A stretch of DNA of 43,204 bases from Nonomuraea deserti (lineage in GTDB: Bacteria > Actinomycetota > Actinomycetes > Streptosporangiales > Streptosporangiaceae). Made by a program: the position numbers and the translations under genes. The notes beneath the pieces were generated by a model. The model had not been told where the DNA came from. It ran no database searches and worked only from the letters and a program-made list of their open reading frames with translations. Shown here piece by piece: positions 1 through 7,133 of the stretch (positions are counted from its first letter, which is position 1; every line of letters begins with the position of its first letter). The stretch is taken from NCBI RefSeq assembly GCF_004348685.1, contig NZ_SMKO01000073.1, forward strand, positions 1-43,204, in the 5' to 3' direction.

Positions 1-153
1 GGCGGGCCCACCTACCGGGAGCGGGTCTTCGCCGAACTGGATGCCGAGGAGTTCCCCCGGCTGAGCACGGTGGCGAGGCGATGGGAAGACCTGACCGCCC
101 GCGACACCTACGCCAAGGGGGTGCGCGCCCTCGTGAAGGGCCTTCTCCCGTGA
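1..153 (+). CDS. C-terminal tail of a TetR-like transcriptional regulator (partial)
   Basis: Only the last 50 codons are inside the window, in frame 1, ending in TGA. The peptide (Arg/Glu-rich helix, then a Trp, then a hydrophobic end VRALVKGLLP) resembles the C-terminal ligand-binding helices of TetR regulators with the tetracycline-repressor-type C domain, where a final hydrophobic helix helps the dimer interface. No DNA-binding domain is visible, so the family call is tentative. The end of the gene and the bases just after it share a short repeat (gtgaagggccttc), so the 3' flank may have been locally duplicated. Confidence 0.45.
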   Translation, partial: GGPTYRERVFAELDAEEFPRLSTVARRWEDLTARDTYAKGVRALVKGLLP

Positions 154-207
154 AGCCCCGCGTGAAGGGCCTTCGCGTGAAAGCGCCGTTCCGAGGGGGC
201 GGTCCGT

Positions 208-245
208 CACGCGGTCGTATCCACGCGGTCGTATCCACGCGGTCC
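208..245. repeat. 14-bp tandem repeat, about 2.6 copies
   Basis: The unit cacgcggtcgtatc occurs at 208-221 and 222-235, with a partial third copy from 236. It lies between two convergent genes (the TetR-like tail on + and the lipoprotein on -). No hairpin or T-run is visible. It looks like a simple slippage repeat. Confidence 0.8.
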
Positions 246-261
246 TGGTGACCGCCCGGCC

Positions 262-1338
262 TCAGCGGCGGCGGTAGAAGACGATCGACTCGGAGTCGCC
301 GTTCACGATCGAGGTCGCCAGCCACAGCTCGGACGTGCCCGGAATGCGCTCGACCACCGCCCGGGTCAACTCGCCGGGCGACGGCGAGCGCTCGCGCGTC
401 CACGTCCGGCCGTCCCAGTGCAGCAGCACGACGTGCCGCGCGGTACCCACGGGGCGCAGGCTCGCGATCCACACGTCGCGGGGGCCGGAAGCCGTCACGC
501 TGGTCAGCTCACCTCGCCAGCCCGGCGGCAGCGCGACCCGCTTCCAGAAGGCGCCGTCCCACCGCACGACGAGAGGGCTTTCCCCGGCCTGTCCGACCGC
601 CCACACGTCGGACGGGCCGTTCTGCCAGACGGCCACCAGCGTGCCGCCACCCGCCACCGTGGGCATCTCGGCCTGTTCGAACCCGCGGGCCGAGCCGTGC
701 CAGACCATCGGCTGCCCCCTACGTGTTCCGGCGATCCAGGTGTGCCCCGCGCCCGCGCTCACCGCGCGCAGCTCGTTGGCGACGAGCTTCCTGGTGAAGC
801 GGCCGCCGTACCCCTGCACCACCTGCGAGGACGAGATGAGGACGACGCGACCGCCGTCGACCGCGACGTCCCGCGCCTTTATCGGCGAGCGATGGCGTCG
901 CCAGGAGCGGCCGTCCCAGTGCAGGGCGACGGGCTCGTCGTAGGCGCCGCCGCCCACCGCCCAGACGTTGGCCGGCCCGTCGGCGTCGACCGCCGCGAAG
1001 GTGCCGTTATGGCCGGCCGGCAGCCGCCGCCAGCGGGAGCCGTCCCAGTGGCGCAGGGTCATCTCCACGCCGTCCTCCCAGCCCTTGTAGCCGGCGGCCC
1101 AGGCGCGGTCAGGGGAGGCGGCGCTCACGTCGTACAGGCCGCGCTCCCAGATGTGGTCGTCGGGCAGGCCGGGGACGAGCTTCCACCGTGCCGACAGCGG
1201 GACATCCTCGTCGGGCGGCGTCGGTGAGGGCTCGGAGGCGGGCACGGGCGGCGGCTCGGAGCCGACCGCCGGAGTGGGCTCGGCGGCGCAGCCCTGCACG
1301 ACCAGGCAAGCCACCATGGCCAGCAACCGCTTTCTCAA
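262..1338 (-). CDS. Predicted lipoprotein with beta-propeller-like HWDG..W repeats
   Basis: 358 aa. The start is TTG, chosen because a GGAGG sits about 8 nt upstream (complement of 1346-1350) and the product then begins with a basic, hydrophobic signal peptide ending in VQGC (lipidated Cys17; the -2 Gln is slightly atypical). A Pro/Ser/Glu-rich linker follows (about residues 18-48). The rest contains at least four copies of a motif with a small-residue strand (VWAVG or VWIA) and then HWDG..W or RWDG..W, typical of Kelch/propeller-like surface proteins of actinomycetes. It is probably anchored to the outer face of the membrane. The ligand or function is unknown. There is no operon partner on this strand. 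Confidence 0.75.
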   Translation of the reverse strand: MRKRLLAMVACLVVQGCAAEPTPAVGSEPPPVPASEPSPTPPDEDVPLSARWKLVPGLPDDHIWERGLYDVSAASPDRAWAAGYKGWEDGVEMTLRHWDGSRWRRLPAGHNGTFAAVDADGPANVWAVGGGAYDEPVALHWDGRSWRRHRSPIKARDVAVDGGRVVLISSSQVVQGYGGRFTRKLVANELRAVSAGAGHTWIAGTRRGQPMVWHGSARGFEQAEMPTVAGGGTLVAVWQNGPSDVWAVGQAGESPLVVRWDGAFWKRVALPPGWRGELTSVTASGPRDVWIASLRPVGTARHVVLLHWDGRTWTRERSPSPGELTRAVVERIPGTSELWLATSIVNGDSESIVFYRRR

Positions 1339-1853
1339 TCGGCGCCCTCCGCGACGGACTATACAGCGCGCCGCGCAACGGTGCCTGAGTCCGCCCGGCG
1401 CCGGCGCGAGGCTGCGGCTGGGCCGCGTCGCGCCGGTCCCCGATTCATACGTTTTCTTGACGCCCTGACCTGGTCCATCGACCTTTCGGCGTGAGTAAGG
1501 TGCGATGCGTCTTCACGGGGTTCGATGATGAAGGGTGACCTTATGGTGCTGGCGAAACGGCCGGCCGCCAGGGAAGGCACGCCGCGGTTCTGGCTGCTTC
1601 AGGACCCGCGTACCGACCGCGAACAGACCGTGCACGGCACCCGCGTCAGGCATCCGTGGTGGCGCAGTGCCCGCACGATCTCCGCAGGCGGCGCCGTTCG
1701 AGGCCGGCGGGTTCGCGGTCCGGGCGGTGCGCCTGGCATGTTCGCGACCGGTGCCGTCACGCCCTTACCGACCTCTTCGATCCGTGGCCCGTCCGTCCAC
1801 GTGCAGGTCGCGGTCGCGTGCTCCGGCCGGCTCCGCGTACGCGGGTGTGCGGC
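1339..1853. other. Intergenic stretch upstream of the potassium transporter
   Basis: About 515 bp between the divergent lipoprotein and TrkH/KtrB genes. A frame from ATG 1525 runs to a TGA that overlaps the TrkH ATG (ATGA at 1854-1857), and its first 45 codons have coding-like third positions. The product (110 aa, Arg/Pro/Gly-rich later on) resembles no family I know, so I do not call it a gene. A TTGACG at about 1457-1462 could be a -35, but no matching -10 is convincing. I see no riboswitch. Confidence 0.4.
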
Positions 1854-3203
1854 ATGAGACGGCATCACGGGATTCTCGGCTGGTTCCGGCACCCGGCCCA
1901 GGTGATCGTCACCGGCTTCGGGATGGCGGTCCTGGCCGGCACCGCCTTGCTCGCGCTGCCGATCGCCACCGAGTCGGGGGAGCCGGCGGGCTGGCTGACC
2001 GCTCTGTTCACCGCGACGTCCGCGGTGTGCGTCACCGGCCTGGTGGTCGTGGACACCGCGACGCACTGGTCGGTGTTCGGCGAATGGGCGATCGCCGGGC
2101 TGATCCAGGTCGGCGGGCTGGGCATCATGACCCTGGCGACACTGTTCACCGTGCTGGTGTCCGGCCGGCTCGGGCTGCGCGCCAAGATCTTCGCACAGGC
2201 CGAGACCAAGACGCTGAGCATGACCGACCTGCGGCACGTGGTCCGCAAGGTGGTCGTCTTCAGCCTGGTCTGCGAGGCCATCGCGGCGGCGATGCTCACC
2301 GGCCGGTTCCTGCTCGGCTATGGCCAGCCGTTCGGCCGAGCCGTCTACCTGGGCGTCTTTCATGCGATCTCCGCCTTCAACAACGCCGGGTTCGCCTTGT
2401 GGTCCGACAGCCTGACGCGTTTCGCCACCGACCCGTGGATCTGCTTGACCATCGCGACCGCGGTGATCGTCGGCGGGCTCGGCTTCCCGGTCGTGTTCGA
2501 GCTGCTGAGCATCTGGCGCCGGCCCCACCGCTGGTCGGTCCTGACCAGGGTCACCGTCGGCGTCACCGTGGTCCTCCTGGTCGGCGGCACGCTGCTCTTC
2601 CTGGCCGTCGAATGGCGCAACCCGAAGACGCTGGGAGCGCTCGACGACCCGGGCAAGCTGCTGGCCGCCTTCTTCGCCGCCGTCATGCCCCGCACCGCGG
2701 GCTTCAACAGCATCGACGTCGCCGGCATGTATCCGACCAGTTGGCTGGCCACCGACCTGCTGATGTTCATCGGGGGCGGCAGCGCGGGAACGGCGGGCGG
2801 CATCAAGGTCACCACGTTCGGCATGCTCGCGTTCGTCATCTGGGCCGAGATGCGAGGTGAGCGCGAGGTCAACATCGGTCATCGCCGTCTGCCGGAGGCG
2901 GCACAGCGTCAGGCCGTCTCGATCAGCCTCATCAGCGTGGCGCTGGTCACGGTGTCGACGTACGTGCTGCTGGCGCTGACCCCGCACAGCCTGGACCAGG
3001 TGCTTTTCGAGGTCGTCTCGGCCTTCGGCACGGTGGGCATGTCCACCGGGATCACCGCGGACGCCACGCCGGCCGGGCAGGTGCTGTTGGTGCTGCTGAT
3101 GTTCATCGGCAGGACCGGCCCACTCACCCTGGGCTCCGCCCTCGCCCTGAAAGATCGTGCCCGCCGCTACCAGCTGCCCGAGGAGAGGGTCATCGTGGGC
3201 TGA
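1854..3203 (+). CDS. TrkH/KtrB-type potassium uptake membrane subunit
   Basis: 449 aa from ATG 1854; upstream in-frame codons are low-complexity and not family-like. This is the K+-translocating subunit of Ktr/Trk systems, built from four membrane-pore-membrane repeats. All four pore loops with the selectivity glycine are visible: TSAVCVTGLVV (P1), SAFNNAGFALW (P2), PRTAGFNSID (P3) and SAFGTVGMSTG (P4). The Gly-rich gate loop GGGSAGTAGGIK, typical of KtrB, precedes the third-repeat helix. Length fits KtrB (about 450 aa). No RCK-domain partner (KtrA/TrkA) is adjacent, so the regulatory subunit must lie elsewhere. High confidence in family, moderate for KtrB versus TrkH. Confidence 0.9.
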   Translation: MRRHHGILGWFRHPAQVIVTGFGMAVLAGTALLALPIATESGEPAGWLTALFTATSAVCVTGLVVVDTATHWSVFGEWAIAGLIQVGGLGIMTLATLFTVLVSGRLGLRAKIFAQAETKTLSMTDLRHVVRKVVVFSLVCEAIAAAMLTGRFLLGYGQPFGRAVYLGVFHAISAFNNAGFALWSDSLTRFATDPWICLTIATAVIVGGLGFPVVFELLSIWRRPHRWSVLTRVTVGVTVVLLVGGTLLFLAVEWRNPKTLGALDDPGKLLAAFFAAVMPRTAGFNSIDVAGMYPTSWLATDLLMFIGGGSAGTAGGIKVTTFGMLAFVIWAEMRGEREVNIGHRRLPEAAQRQAVSISLISVALVTVSTYVLLALTPHSLDQVLFEVVSAFGTVGMSTGITADATPAGQVLLVLLMFIGRTGPLTLGSALALKDRARRYQLPEERVIVG

Positions 3204-3289
3204 CAAGGACGCGGCGCGCCCGTTCGGTCGAGCAGGCGGCCGGAACCGGCCGGCCCCATGGCCGTGATCTCCAGATGGACACTCGGCAA

Positions 3290-3330
3290 TACGATGTTGC
3301 TGGATACCATATGGACATATAGCATCGGGA
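3290..3330 (+). promoter_or_regulatory. AT-rich promoter/operator candidate of the TetR-ABC operon
   Basis: An AT-rich island in otherwise GC-rich DNA just before the TetR start. It contains a perfect 8-bp palindrome CCATATGG (3308-3315), flanked by outer arms CGATG and CATCG. TTGCTG followed 15 nt later by TATAGC could be -35/-10 elements. TetR regulators usually autoregulate through palindromes in this position. The assignment is by position and symmetry only. Confidence 0.4.
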
Positions 3331-3332
3331 AT

Positions 3333-3998
3333 ATGCGTTCAACCTACGATCGGCCGCCCGAGGATCTGACCGCCCGCGCGAGGATCCGGGACGCCGCCTT
3401 GGCCGAGTTCGCCGAGCGAGGCTTCAAAGGCGCGACGATGAAGGCCGTCGCCGACGCCGCCGGCGTCTCCGTCGGCCTGGTACAACACCATTTCGGCTCC
3501 AAGGACGGGCTGCGGGAGGCCTGCGACCAGCATGTCCGCGACGCCATCCTGGGTGCCGCCGGCCAGATCCAGGAAGAGGCCGACGTCGACCCCGAATTCC
3601 TGCGGGGGATGTACGAGGCGAGCGAGCTCAGCGTCCGCTATCTCGCCCGGGCCCTGGTCGAGGGCTCCCCGGTGGCGGCCGCGTTGTTCGACGAAGGCGC
3701 CGAGGTCGCCGAGCGGTTCTTCACGGCCACCTGGCCCGATGACTTCCCTCCCGGCGAAGCGAAGGTCCGCGAACGGGCCGTCGTGATGGCGGCGATGCAT
3801 CTGGGCACGATCGTGCTGCACGAGCACCTGTCCCGGCGGCTCGGCATCGACGTGCTGGGGCGCCCGAACTCCAGCCTGATCGGCATCGCCCTGGCCGACG
3901 TCTACGCGCACATGGGCGAGTGGTTCGACGCGGAGCAGGGAAGCCGGATCCGCCAGGCCGTCACCGACCTTCACATGAAGGAGCACCCCGATGCCTGA
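3333..3998 (+). CDS. TetR/AcrR family regulator of the downstream ABC exporter
   Basis: 221 aa from ATG 3333; an earlier in-frame ATG (3258) would read through the AT-rich promoter region, so the later start is preferred. The N-terminal HTH is clear: ARIRDAALAEFAERGFKGAT, then VADAAGVSVGLVQHHFGSKD, the classic TetR recognition-helix pattern. The C-terminal domain is helical. Its stop overlaps the ABC ATPase ATG by 8 bp, so the three genes form one translationally coupled unit. Local repressor of a drug- or metabolite-responsive exporter is the likely role; the ligand is unknown. Confidence 0.9.
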   Translation: MRSTYDRPPEDLTARARIRDAALAEFAERGFKGATMKAVADAAGVSVGLVQHHFGSKDGLREACDQHVRDAILGAAGQIQEEADVDPEFLRGMYEASELSVRYLARALVEGSPVAAALFDEGAEVAERFFTATWPDDFPPGEAKVRERAVVMAAMHLGTIVLHEHLSRRLGIDVLGRPNSSLIGIALADVYAHMGEWFDAEQGSRIRQAVTDLHMKEHPDA

Positions 3999-4863
3999 TG
4001 TGATCGAGGTCCATCAACTGATCAAGGACTTCGGCCGGGTCCGGGCGCTGGACGGCCTGGACTTGACCGTACGGGAAGGAGAGGTACACGGGTTCCTCGG
4101 CCCCAACGGCGCCGGCAAGTCCACGACCCTGCGCATCCTCCTCGGCCTGCTGCGCAAGGATGCCGGCGAGGTCCGGCTGCTGGGCGGCGATCCCTGGTCC
4201 GAGGCCGTCGAGCTGCACCGGCGGCTCGCGTACGTCCCCGGCGACGTCACCCTGTGGCCGAGCCTGTCCGGTGGCGAGGTGATCGACCTGCTCGGCCGCC
4301 TGCGCGGCGGCACCGACGCCAAGCGGCGCGACGAGCTGATCGAGCGCTTCGCCCTGGATCCGCGCAAGAAGGCCCGGACCTATTCCAAGGGCAACCGGCA
4401 GAAGGTCGCGCTGATCGCCGCACTCGCCTCCGAGGTGGAGTTACTGCTGCTGGACGAGCCGACCTCCGGTCTCGACCCGCTGATGGAAGCGGTCTTCCGC
4501 GAGGTCATCGCCGAGGAGCGACGCGCCGGCCGTACGGTCCTGCTCTCCAGCCACATCCTCGCCGAGGTCGAGGCGCTCTGCGACCGGGTGAGCATCATCC
4601 GGGACGGCCGGACAGTGGAGACCGGCACACTCGCGCAGCTGCGCCATCTCAAGCGCATCTCGGTCACGGCGGAGCTGGACACGGTGCCGGATGACGGCCT
4701 GCCCCATGTCCACGACCTCCGCCTGGACGGTGGCCGCGTACGCTTCCAGGCCGACACCGACCACATCGGCGACGTGCTGGCCCGGCTGGCGCGGTACGGC
4801 GTGCGCGACATCACCGCCCAGCCCCCCACCCTCGAAGACCTGTTCATGAGGCACTACCGATGA
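3991..4863 (+). CDS. ABC transporter ATP-binding protein
   Basis: 290 aa. Nucleotide-binding subunit of an ABC-2-type exporter. Walker A GPNGAGKST at residues 37-45, signature SKGNRQK at about 132-138 (a divergent LSGGQ, usual in this subgroup), Walker B LLLLDE at 151-156, D-loop SGLD, and H-loop His188. A C-terminal extension of about 80 residues resembles the regulatory tail of antibiotic and multidrug ATPases. It starts inside the end of the TetR gene and its stop overlaps the permease ATG (ATGA), indicating tight coupling. The substrate is not predictable from sequence. Confidence 0.93.
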   Translation: MPDVIEVHQLIKDFGRVRALDGLDLTVREGEVHGFLGPNGAGKSTTLRILLGLLRKDAGEVRLLGGDPWSEAVELHRRLAYVPGDVTLWPSLSGGEVIDLLGRLRGGTDAKRRDELIERFALDPRKKARTYSKGNRQKVALIAALASEVELLLLDEPTSGLDPLMEAVFREVIAEERRAGRTVLLSSHILAEVEALCDRVSIIRDGRTVETGTLAQLRHLKRISVTAELDTVPDDGLPHVHDLRLDGGRVRFQADTDHIGDVLARLARYGVRDITAQPPTLEDLFMRHYR

Positions 4864-6416
4864 ACACGCCGGCACTGATCAGGCTGATCCTGCGCCGCGA
4901 CCGCGTCTGGCAGCCGCTGTGGCTCCTGTTGGTCGCCCTCTTCGTCACCACCACGGTGGCCACCATCCGCCAGCTGCTCCCGACTCCCGAAGCGCGCCTG
5001 CACTACGTCAACGAGATCGCGGCCAATCCCGTGATCCTGTTGATGCAGGGGCCGGCGTACGGCGACAGCCTGGGCGCGGCCGCCGCTCAGCAGCGGGGCG
5101 CCGCCACCATGATCTTCGCTGCCCTGGCCAGCGTCATCCTGCTGGTCAAGCACACCCGCTCCGACGAGGAGCAGGGGCGGCGCGAGCTCGTCGGCTCGGC
5201 CGCCGTGGGGCGGCACGCGCCGCTGACCGCTGCTCTCGCCGTCGTGCTGGGCGCCAACGTGGTGCTGGCCGTGCTGATCACCGTGGTCGGCGTGAGCGCC
5301 GGGCTTCCCCTGGCCGGGTCCCTCGCCTGGGGGCTGATGGCCGCGTCGGGTGGCTGGGCCGGGGCCGCGCTGGCCGCGGTCGCCGTGCAGGTGACGCAGA
5401 GCGCCCGGGTGGCCGGAGCCGCGGCCTTCACCGTGTTCTTCGGGGCGTACCTGGTCCGCGGCGTCAGCGACGTGGGCGGCCCGGGCATGGAGTGGCTGGG
5501 CTGGCTCATGCCGAGCGGCTGGATCCTGCGCGCCCACGCCTTCGGCGGCGAGCAGTGGTGGGTGTTCCTGCTGGTCACGGCGTTCGTCGCGGCCTTGATC
5601 GGGGTGGCCTACGCGCTGTCGGCCCGCCGGGACATCGCCGCCGGCCTCCTGCCGCCGCGTCTCGGCCCCGCCCATGCGCCGAACGGCCTGCGCGGGCCGC
5701 TCGGGCTGGCGTGGCGGATGCACCGGGGCATGGCGCTGGGGTGGATCGCGGGTGCCGGCTTCATCGGTGCGGCGGTCGGGCTGGGCGGGCAGACCGCCAT
5801 CGAGACGTTCGCCCGGAGCGGCGCGCTGGACTTCTGGGCCGAGCGGACGGGAACCGGTGATCCCACGGAGATCTTCTTCCGCCTCGTCGTGTACAAGCTG
5901 GCGATGTACTCCGTCTCCCTGTACGCGATCATGACGGTGCTCCGCCTGCGCGGCGAGGAGGCCACGGAGCTCTTCCTGTCCAATCCCGTGAGCCGGACGC
6001 GCTGGGTGGTCAGCCATCTCGTGCTCGCGGTGGCGGTGCCCGCCGCCGTACTGGTGATCGCCGGCCTCGCGTTGGGCCTCGGCGACGGGGACTTCGCCGG
6101 CGGCCTGGCCATCACCACGATCCTCCTGCCCGGCGTCTGGGCGATGGCCGGGATCGCCGTGGCGGCGTTCGGGTTGTTCCGGCGGGCCGGGGCGATCGTG
6201 GGGTGGACGGCTCTCGTGCTGGCCATCGCTGTGGAGGTCGGCTGGGAGGTCGGGCTGGTGAGCGACTCGTTCTTCATGGTCTCCCCGTTCGCGCACGTCC
6301 ATTACTCCACGCTGGCCAGCCCGGGACCGGGCACGCTGCTCGGGCTCACGCTCGTGGCCGCCGGCTTCACCGCGGTGGGCCTGTACGGGCTCCGCCGCCG
6401 CGATCTGGCTCTGTGA
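4860..6416 (+). CDS. ABC-2 type permease (polyketide-antibiotic exporter-like)
   Basis: 518 aa membrane protein with about 12 hydrophobic segments in two similar halves (each starting with a basic N-terminal stretch and a TM segment, residues about 1-260 and 270-518). This is the arrangement of the large actinobacterial permeases annotated as exporters of polyketide antibiotics. It pairs with the ATPase whose stop it overlaps. Probably extrudes a hydrophobic compound under control of the upstream TetR. High confidence in permease; the substrate class is inference from family naming. Confidence 0.85.
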   Translation: MNTPALIRLILRRDRVWQPLWLLLVALFVTTTVATIRQLLPTPEARLHYVNEIAANPVILLMQGPAYGDSLGAAAAQQRGAATMIFAALASVILLVKHTRSDEEQGRRELVGSAAVGRHAPLTAALAVVLGANVVLAVLITVVGVSAGLPLAGSLAWGLMAASGGWAGAALAAVAVQVTQSARVAGAAAFTVFFGAYLVRGVSDVGGPGMEWLGWLMPSGWILRAHAFGGEQWWVFLLVTAFVAALIGVAYALSARRDIAAGLLPPRLGPAHAPNGLRGPLGLAWRMHRGMALGWIAGAGFIGAAVGLGGQTAIETFARSGALDFWAERTGTGDPTEIFFRLVVYKLAMYSVSLYAIMTVLRLRGEEATELFLSNPVSRTRWVVSHLVLAVAVPAAVLVIAGLALGLGDGDFAGGLAITTILLPGVWAMAGIAVAAFGLFRRAGAIVGWTALVLAIAVEVGWEVGLVSDSFFMVSPFAHVHYSTLASPGPGTLLGLTLVAAGFTAVGLYGLRRRDLAL

Positions 6417-6438
6417 CTCCATCCCGCCGCGCCGCAAC

Positions 6439-6453
6439 GCGGGGATGCCCCGC
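6439..6453 (+). terminator. Short GC hairpin after the ABC permease
   Basis: Perfect 6-bp stem gcgggg / ccccgc with a 3-nt loop (atg), 22 bp past the permease stop. There is no T-run, so it would be a weak or actinomycete-style terminator. Confidence 0.35.
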
Positions 6454-6587
6454 CGCCGTCGGGGACGCGTGCGGCCGGCGCGGAGGATGGAGCACCACCT
6501 GCGACAGGACTGTGCCGAGGCGTCGGCCAAGCACTGTCCGGCCGGAGGGTGGACGGGCGCCCGTGTCCGCGTTATTTTGTCTGCTTG

Positions 6588-6598
6588 TTAGCAGCTAA
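6588..6598 (+). promoter_or_regulatory. Palindromic operator candidate upstream of the MarR gene
   Basis: TTAGCAGCTAA is a perfect odd palindrome (TTAGC-A-GCTAA) 13 bp before the MarR ATG. It sits in an AT-rich patch that also holds overlapping arms CTGCT/AGCAG and a possible TATTTT -10 at 6573-6578. Size and position suit a MarR-family autoregulatory operator. The standard rifamycin-associated element of rph genes is not seen here. Confidence 0.5.
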
Positions 6599-6611
6599 TG
6601 CGGGATAGCAG

Positions 6612-7133
6612 ATGAATAGTCGTGACCACATAGAGCAGCTGCTCGCCGCGATGCAGCGCGACCTGCTGCCCTCGCTGTTGTACGTCCATGAGGACGACGA
6701 CCTGCGGCTGATCGACAACGTCATGCTGCAGGTGCTCGACCGTGGTGAGGAGCCCACGGTCAAGGAACTGGCCGCCTTGATCGGCCGTTCTGACTCGCGG
6801 ACCAGCCGGATCGTCGATGGGCTGGTGCGGCGCGGGCTCGTGGAGCGATATGAGGACGAGCGGGATCGCCGCGCCCGCAGGATCCGGGTGAGTGAGCAGG
6901 GCACCGCGTTGCTGCAACGGCTTCGCCGGCTCAGGGTCGATGCGCAGATGCGGCTCTGGGAGCACTTCACCGAGCAGGAGCAGCAGATCGTGCTCCAGGC
7001 GCTGGAGCTTTTCGCCAAGGCTGCGAGGAGGATACGGGATGAAGCTGATCCAGCTGTCTCAGATCGACGCTTCGATGATCGACCTGGTGGGCGGCAAGGC
7101 CGCCGGGCTGGGGGAGATGATCAAGGCCGGTGA
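6612..7133 (+). CDS. MarR family transcriptional regulator
   Basis: 173 aa. Winged-helix regulator: ELAALIGRSDSRTSRIVDGL (recognition helix), then RRGLVERYEDERDRRARR (wing with the conserved D-R-R pattern). The helical dimerisation ends continue to about residue 140. The last 30 or so residues (Arg/Gly/Asp-rich) are read in a different frame through the start of the next gene, giving a 95-bp overlap. A longer-than-usual tail or a lost stop codon could explain this. Located immediately upstream of the rifampin phosphotransferase-like gene, it is the obvious candidate for its regulator. Confidence 0.85.
   Translation: MNSRDHIEQLLAAMQRDLLPSLLYVHEDDDLRLIDNVMLQVLDRGEEPTVKELAALIGRSDSRTSRIVDGLVRRGLVERYEDERDRRARRIRVSEQGTALLQRLRRLRVDAQMRLWEHFTEQEQQIVLQALELFAKAARRIRDEADPAVSDRRFDDRPGGRQGRRAGGDDQGR

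Noticed and set aside
1339..1853. Possible ydaO-type cyclic-di-AMP riboswitch before the potassium transporter
   Set aside because: No conserved core or folded arrangement could be recognised by eye.
1525..1857. A 110-codon frame ending in an ATGA overlap with the TrkH start
   Set aside because: Early codons look coding, but the product resembles nothing, turns Arg/Gly/Pro-rich, and has no clear ribosome site.
6417..6611. Search for the 19-bp rifamycin-associated element
   Set aside because: Not found; only a short GC hairpin and the MarR-type palindrome are present.
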